A model generated the notes under the pieces. That model was not told the DNA's origin, searched no databases, and saw nothing but the letters and a program-made list of their open reading frames with translations. Position numbers and translations under genes: made by a program. DNA of 48,986 nucleotides from Rhodocollybia butyracea (taxonomy: Eukaryota; Basidiomycota; Agaricomycetes; Agaricales; Omphalotaceae), in NCBI GenBank assembly GCA_015501585.1, contig JADNRY010000436.1, forward strand, positions 1 to 48,986. Direction: 5' to 3'. The stretch's first letter is position 1, and every line of letters starts with the position of its first letter. This document shows, piece by piece, positions 43,405-48,986 of the stretch.

Positions 43405-44510
43405 ATGTCAAGCAGAAGGATGATACTGTACGTATAATAGCCATACGTCAATCAATTATTGACAGCTTTATTTTTATCAAAGCGCTCCACTGCAGGTGTG
43501 TGTAAGTAAACATTGGTCTACACGTGCAACCAGCATGCCCTCTTCTTTCTATTAAATACCGCCCTATTCTTTGCACCCCCCATCTCCAGAGTGCTACTGT
43601 TTCGCCTGCAACACCTACATAGTATACGGTACACGCTCTTCTCTCCTCCGGGATGCGTCCCAAGAAGCCTCCAAATCCCCAACAGGCGAGGCGGGACCAT
43701 CTCCGTTCCACTCTCAAGTTTATGTATCGCCTAGCTCATATACCAGGGGCGGACCTCTACAATGTTTCTTGAACCTGACAGCTGAATTCCAAACCGAGCT
43801 TTTCAATACTCTGAAACCCGCATTCGACCTCTCGCTCGCATTGTGCAATAAGAAAGAGGTTTGTGATTGCCTTTGTAGAGACAATAACAGTGTAATTATT
43901 ATCTGCACAACCGATCTATAAATGTAAACACGCAACTGAGACTGTGTTGGAGTGCCTGGATTGTATGATTTACTACTTCGTGGATTGCCACTATATAGCA
44001 GACAAGGGTTACGATGCTGAAATATGCCGTAGCATTGGTGAATTGGCATCGTAGGTTACCGATGTTCTTATTTGTGGTTTGGACTGATGATACTCAGTAT
44101 ACTGCAGCAATTGTCTACGCACAGGCACCACTTTCCACTGAGTCGATTCTGCAAATCGCGATGCAAATCTGCCATGGAGCCGTTGAATCAAAGATCCAGG
44201 GTGTAACGCTACGGAATTGGCGCCGCTTTGTTATTATCAATAGCGCTTATTATGTAATCTTTAGTTCCTTTCCTTCTGCACTTCGTGTGTACTCTCAATA
44301 GAATTGGTTGTGTGCACTTTGTGGATTTAAGGACTCTTTTAGCTGCTATCAGCTAAGCTTTCAGCCTTACCCGCTCTTATCTTGCTATATCAGCTAGCCC
44401 CTCTCAGCCCTTTGCCTCACAGCCCAGGGCTTTACACAGGGAGATTCAAGGATCACTTCGATTGGCTTATGCTGCTGTTTGGAATACTGTTCCATCCGAC
44501 GAGGATGTCC
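43405..44510. other. Region upstream of the helical-domain gene; no gene called
   Basis: Several short open frames (for example 43653 onward, MRPKKPPNPQQARRDHLRST) lack domain support. One of them may be the missing first exon of the gene beginning near 44511. Confidence 0.35.
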
Positions 44511-45391
44511 CAGGGGGTCCGAGTCCACTGTAAATCCTCCGGCGGCCCCAACGGTAGAGTCGTTAGCAGCTCAAGAGCCTGGAACAGGTCTAGACCATGA
44601 TGACAGCAGCACGCGCACAGCATACTCATCAGAATCACCAATAACGCCAGATCAACCATCCGATACGCAGGACGTTGGGACCGAGCCTATCCCAAACAAT
44701 CCTTCTCGTACTCGAAAATGGCCACTCCTTCGCACTATATCATTAGTCGCTTCATTCTCTGGCCTAATACTCGAGCACATCCCTGTTGTTAGCGCTGCTG
44801 CGGTTATTCCAAAGATGGTCGCAGCTGGTCTCGATGTCATACAGGTGCGTATCACTCTACAACTCCATAGGGGGCTCGGTCTGATATTTTGCAGAAAGCG
44901 AAACAGAATGGAAAGACACGCGAATATTTGATGACTCGGGCGCAGGCTGTCATCAATATTTGTCCTAGTCTTTCCCAGTATGTATTTATACCTCTTAATC
45001 TGATGACGCTAACCTGATTTCACATACATAGGACTATGTCAGGCATCCTTGACAAGTGCCTCGAGCAGAGAGAACGATCTTTTATGTCTCGGTACCTTCA
45101 AGCCTCTTCACAAGCAGAGGACTTGCATGATGCCGAAGGAAAGCTCTCCGATGCCATACAGATGGAGATCGTAAGCACGCAAGTATCCTGGTCATTTTGA
45201 CACATGCTCACCCAGTATATTGTTTTATGTAGTTAAAAAACTATCAAGAAGATCGAATTAATGGTGGAGGTGCTTGTATTAACAGTACTCGCCGGTATTG
45301 GTTTTTTTCCACCGACCGGGGCACGTCTGAAGAAAACCCGGATTACTTTGGTCAACTCCTGGGCCCGTTGCCACCAGGTGTTTGCTTATAG
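44511..45391 (+). CDS. Stand-alone NLR-type N-terminal helical domain protein (5' end uncertain)
   Basis: Exons about 44511-44844, 44895-44977, 45032-45170 and 45233-45391, all joined in frame. After a disordered acidic N-terminal part, a hydrophobic helix pair (LVASFSGLILEHIPVVSAAA) leads into amphipathic helices (KAKQNGKTREYLMTRAQAVI; TMSGILDKCLEQRERSFMSR; SSQAEDLHDAEGKLSDAI) and a short tail ending LGPLPPGVCL. This resembles the four-helix-bundle signalling/cell-death domains found at the N-terminus of many Agaricomycete NLRs and also in the NLR gene at 33.3 kb, but no NTPase or repeat domain follows. No in-frame ATG is found at the start of the first exon, so an upstream exon is missing from the model. 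It could act as an executor or regulator for an NLR, or be a truncated NLR. Confidence 0.5.
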
Positions 45392-46480
45392 AAATCGGGT
45401 CGACATCTTCTACGTTGCCTTCCCAAGTCCTACTTGTGCTCTGTAGACTTGGGACCTTCACTCTATGAAGGCGGTCCAAACCATACCACGATGTTCTGTC
45501 GTTCCTCCGTTTTGCTTCTGTTTCGTTTCCTATCCCTCTGTTTGCTTAAGTTATTCATCTGGACTAATTCCCTGGGACAGTATCGTGTTGTGTTTGACCT
45601 GGTTTGACCATTATAATGGCTGATGTGTTGTTTTCGGTTCTGGCAACTTTCTGGGAGGACTGATACTGTAGTTACCATGTTCACGTAGTAGCTGCATTGC
45701 ACTAATTTGGCCATATTTGTGTGGGATGATGAGAAACCCCCTTTCAACTGTTGGACTCGTACTAAACGGTAGGTGAGAAAGTGAAAAGAGGGTATCGTGA
45801 TTGCTTAATATACATCCTGGCCGGAGGTGTTTTAAAGGCTCCCAGATAACCATTAGCGGATTATCTTGATTCTTGAATGAACAGCGATCGGCGTCCTGTT
45901 ACAACCTGCACTCTACGTTTACCATTGGGAGTTGAGAGCCTTCCATCGGGAACTCGATCATAACTGTATGCGCCCGATGGGAAAGCGCTCCGACTAAGTG
46001 ATTACATTACTCACAATAGTTGCTGCTGATACCTTTTGATTTGTGAGCTCAGTAACTTTGGAGTTATGAAAATTTCATCGACCCTTATTCACGTGAAAGA
46101 AATCAAGTTCTGTCTATGCTGAATGTTTTAAGGTTTCTGTGACTTCCTTGGTGAAGTCAAGTCAGCGGCTGGTCCTGAGTATTTGTACAAGTGCGCCGTG
46201 GCAAGGAGATCTACCCAAAAAGTTACACTTTTGACAGATTCGTCGATTTCAGAACCAATTTGAGCAACAGGATTGTTCTATGTTGGCACGTAAGGCAAAA
46301 CACTGGGAGCTTGAAGAGCAAGAGATGAGCTCGATGGAGGTCGGATGATTGTAATTCATGACCCGGGCCGCAAGCGCGCGCTTACTCAAACAAGCGTTGT
46401 TTCTTTCGTTCAAGTTTTTTTTGCAAACGACTCAGGAGTGATAACGAGGACCGATGGAGGTTGGATGGATAACACTGGAT
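45392..46480. other. Intergenic
   Basis: No gene seen. The short motif CAAGCGCGCGCTTA at 46374-46387 is also found at 25178-25191 near the transposon's left flank. Confidence 0.5.
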
Positions 46481-47940
46481 GCAGGTTCACGTGATTTGCC
46501 ATGATATATGTTGAACAAATGTGAAAATCTCACCAAGTGGGATTCACATATTTTCTAATGCTTTCATTGAAAACATTGTAAAATCATGTTAAAGCTGAGA
46601 CATATAGATTTACAATTAAAATATGTATAAGGGGAAAAAGTCATCCTGAACATATGGTGGAAACATAGTGCTTCCAGTCAATATATAATGCTTATATATC
46701 CCTCATTCCTGGTGCTACATACAAAAGACATACAGAAACATTATTCAAAACATCTGCTATAATTTTGCTGGAACTTATGAGAAGCCGCTTTTTGGTTTCT
46801 TCTTTATAAGGAGCAAGAATTATGAAATATGTATGCTGAGCAAAACATATATAAAATAGTGCATATATGTTTTCTATTAATTGTAAGATGTATGGAAAAG
46901 TTATGTAAAATGTCTGCTATAAATTTTGCTGAACTTATGAGAAGTAGATTTTTTGATTTTTTACATATAATGTGCCATAATTGTGAGATATATATGTTTA
47001 GCAAATGTAGATATCTAGCTCCTATATGTCATTCATTGCTTGTAATATATATAAGCCAACATGCAAAAAAGTAATGTATATATATGCTATAATTTTGCTC
47101 AAGCTATACTCCAGTTTTTTACCTATAATGAGCCATAATCATGCAAACACATCTTCATTATTAATTGCAGAACATGGAGAATATATGCTGGAATTACACT
47201 AAAGATAAATAATGTTTCACATAATTTTATGAATCTTCAGTAATGCAATGCTGATACTACGGAATGCTGGTTTATGTAAGTTATGCTATGAATAATAAAA
47301 CTATAATGAGTATATGAAAAGTGAATGTCCCTGTTTATCCATTGTAGATGTTGCAGGTTTTAGTAAAGATATATAGAAAGTATGAGGTATGTCATTAGCA
47401 TAATATGAATGTCATGATTACTGACATACAGTGAATAAATGTATGAACTATTGTACCTATTTGGTGCCTATAAGTTTCTTATCTGTTTGGAATGAAGATG
47501 CACCATTATTGAAAAAACATGCAGCTCAAACACTAGAAATAGTGAAAGAGTTATGTTAAGCTATGGTATAGGGCAGCACAAAGGCATCAAGATGATTTTG
47601 ATGGATTATGACAACTGCACTTTCAGGTGTATTGATCATTATTTCATGACATTTGAATGAACAGACAGAAAACATACAAAGAGCAAATGTGGATGTTATG
47701 AGAAGTTTGAATAACTAATGATGTCAAGATTGTTCACCTGGGGTCTAATATTGGAGAAAGTAAGAACTTATGGAAACAAGAGGGATATATCATGGAGAAT
47801 ATTTAAAGGCATATCAAAATAATAAGAACAAGCATGTATAGAAAACGGGAAATGAATGTGAAAAGTTTGAGAAGATAAATAGAAATAGGATGGTTATAAG
47901 ATTGAAGTGAAACAAAGAATATTATGTTGAAGTAAAATAT
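46481..47940. other. AT-rich gene-free stretch with degenerate repeats of about 160 bp
   Basis: Composition becomes markedly AT-rich. A motif TGCTATAAATTTTGCTGAAC with trailing AACTTATGAGAAG recurs at about 46757, 46914 and 47084 (spacing about 157 and 170 bp). No open gene. Confidence 0.55.
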
Positions 47941-47949
47941 AGTCAAGAC

Positions 47950-48700
47950 TACAAAGAGGGTAAGATAGTCTATGGATAGGCTACACAAAGGGCACAGATA
48001 GGCAATGCTGAGGCTACAAATAGGCTACAGCCTATAGGCAACACTAAGGCTATGAGTAGGGTAATGGATAGGCTACATGAAGGGTACAGATAGGCTACAA
48101 ATAGAGTACAAACTAGGCAACATCAGGGTACAGATCATTAGGCCATGGAAGGGATAACAGATAGTCTACTCTGAGGCTACCAGATAGGTTACATCAAGGC
48201 ACAGGTAGGCCTACAGATAGGCTACAGATAGATTACAAGTAGGCAACACCAGGGCTACACATAAGCTATGGATGGGTGACAGATAGGCTACTCAAAGGCA
48301 ACAAATATGCAACAGATAGGTGACACCAAGGCTATAAATAGACTATAGATAGGCTACAGATAGGTTACAAGTAGGCATCACCAAGGCTACAAATAGGCTA
48401 TAGATGGGCTACAGATAGATTACAAGTAGGCAAGACCAGGGGTACATTGAAGTGTGCCATGGATGGGCTACAGGAAAGCTACTCCAAGGCCACAAATAAG
48501 CAATAAATAGGTTACACCAAGGCTACAAATAGACTATAGATAGGCTACAGATAGATTACAAGGAGGCAACACCAAGGGTACAAATAGTCTATGGAAGGTC
48601 TACAGATAGGCTACTCTAAGGCTACAAATAGGCTGCAGATAGACTACAGATAGATTACAAGGAGGAACACCAAAGCTACAAATAGGCTATAGACAGGCTC
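47950..48700 (+). repeat. Degenerate 11-bp minisatellite (GGCTACARATA)
   Basis: GGCTACAGATA, GGCTACAAATA, GGCTATAGATA and similar 11-bp words run head to tail for about 750 bp, with a higher-order pattern in which AGATTACAAGTAGGCAACACC-like phrases recur at about 48231, 48363, 48416, 48551 and 48653. No coding potential. Confidence 0.85.
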
Positions 48701-48761
48701 TGGTGTTATGACCCATACCCAAACTATAAGCATATACACATCTTTTTCTATTATTATTAAC

Positions 48762-48877
48762 CAACTACTACTACTATCATTAAGATTTCTACTTATCATA
48801 TACATTTTACGTTCATTACTAACTACTACTACTATCATTAAGATTTCTACTTATCATATACATTTTACGTTCATTAC
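48762..48877 (+). repeat. Exact 58-bp tandem duplication
   Basis: The segment 48762-48819 (starting AACTACTACTACTATCATTA, ending TTACGTTCATTACT) is repeated base for base at 48820-48877. The lack of any difference suggests a very recent duplication or slippage event. Confidence 0.9.
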
Positions 48878-48986
48878 TCATTTCTCTACATTATTTGGCA
48901 TAATGTTGCACACATGAACATACTGTTAATCAACTTCGGTTCCACTAGAATGATTGAACACCAGTACTGCATGTTACACCATGACT

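Noticed and set aside
47950..48700. CRISPR-like or coding repeat array
   Set aside because: Eukaryotic context, no regular spacer/repeat alternation, 11-bp degenerate unit, and stops in all frames; it is a minisatellite.

Overview
The window looks like chromosomal DNA of a mushroom-forming basidiomycete (Agaricomycetes). Genes are cut by many 45-70 nt GT-AG introns with short, sometimes tiny, exons. The gene families (jacalin-type lectins, GH20 hexosaminidase, class I terpene synthase, STAND/NLR-type NTPase, CACTA/Plavaka-type transposon) are typical of that group. There are no rRNA genes, CRISPR arrays or operons, and I saw no tRNA gene. All gene models were spliced by eye from the raw sequence.

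Layout. 0-7 kb: an array of at least three small secreted Cys-rich protein genes on the minus strand, with a fourth promoter cut by the left edge, each apparently using a one-nucleotide exon. 7.9-14.8 kb: a head-to-head (palindromic) duplication of an eight-exon gene encoding a jacalin-like lectin domain fused to a hydrophobic C-terminal half. 14.8-17.0 kb: a secreted GH20 hexosaminidase with one reading-frame break. 18.1-18.7 and 24.0-24.6 kb: two small four-exon paralogues, probably beta-trefoil-like cytosolic proteins. 20.1-22.7 kb: two Agaricomycete-style genes of unknown function, one a tail-anchored coiled-coil protein with two frame breaks. 25.3-30.9 kb: a 5.6-kb CACTA-like DNA transposon with CACAGCG ends and a TAA target duplication, carrying a transposase and a convergent accessory ORF.

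31-45 kb: a defence- and metabolism-like district. It holds a 1050-residue NLR-like STAND NTPase with two separate 21-bp coding minisatellites, a small gene behind it, a class I terpene synthase that appears to be interrupted, two degenerate copies of an unknown gene, several MITE-like elements including a 0.7-kb nested palindrome, and a stand-alone copy of an NLR-type N-terminal helical domain. 45.4-49 kb: no gene seen; the sequence becomes AT-rich and then turns into a degenerate GGCTACARATA minisatellite and an exact 58-bp tandem duplication.

The genes do not form one pathway. They look like a fast-evolving accessory region (secreted Cys-rich peptides, lectins, small trefoil-like proteins, NLR, terpene synthase) reshaped by tandem and inverted duplication and by DNA transposons. 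The strongest novelty candidates are the conserved 1-nt exons, the inverted jacalin/hydrophobic pair and the NLR with paired heptad-encoding repeats. Several otherwise conserved genes lack exactly one base, which could be real decay or residual assembly error; this matters for how much is called pseudogene.
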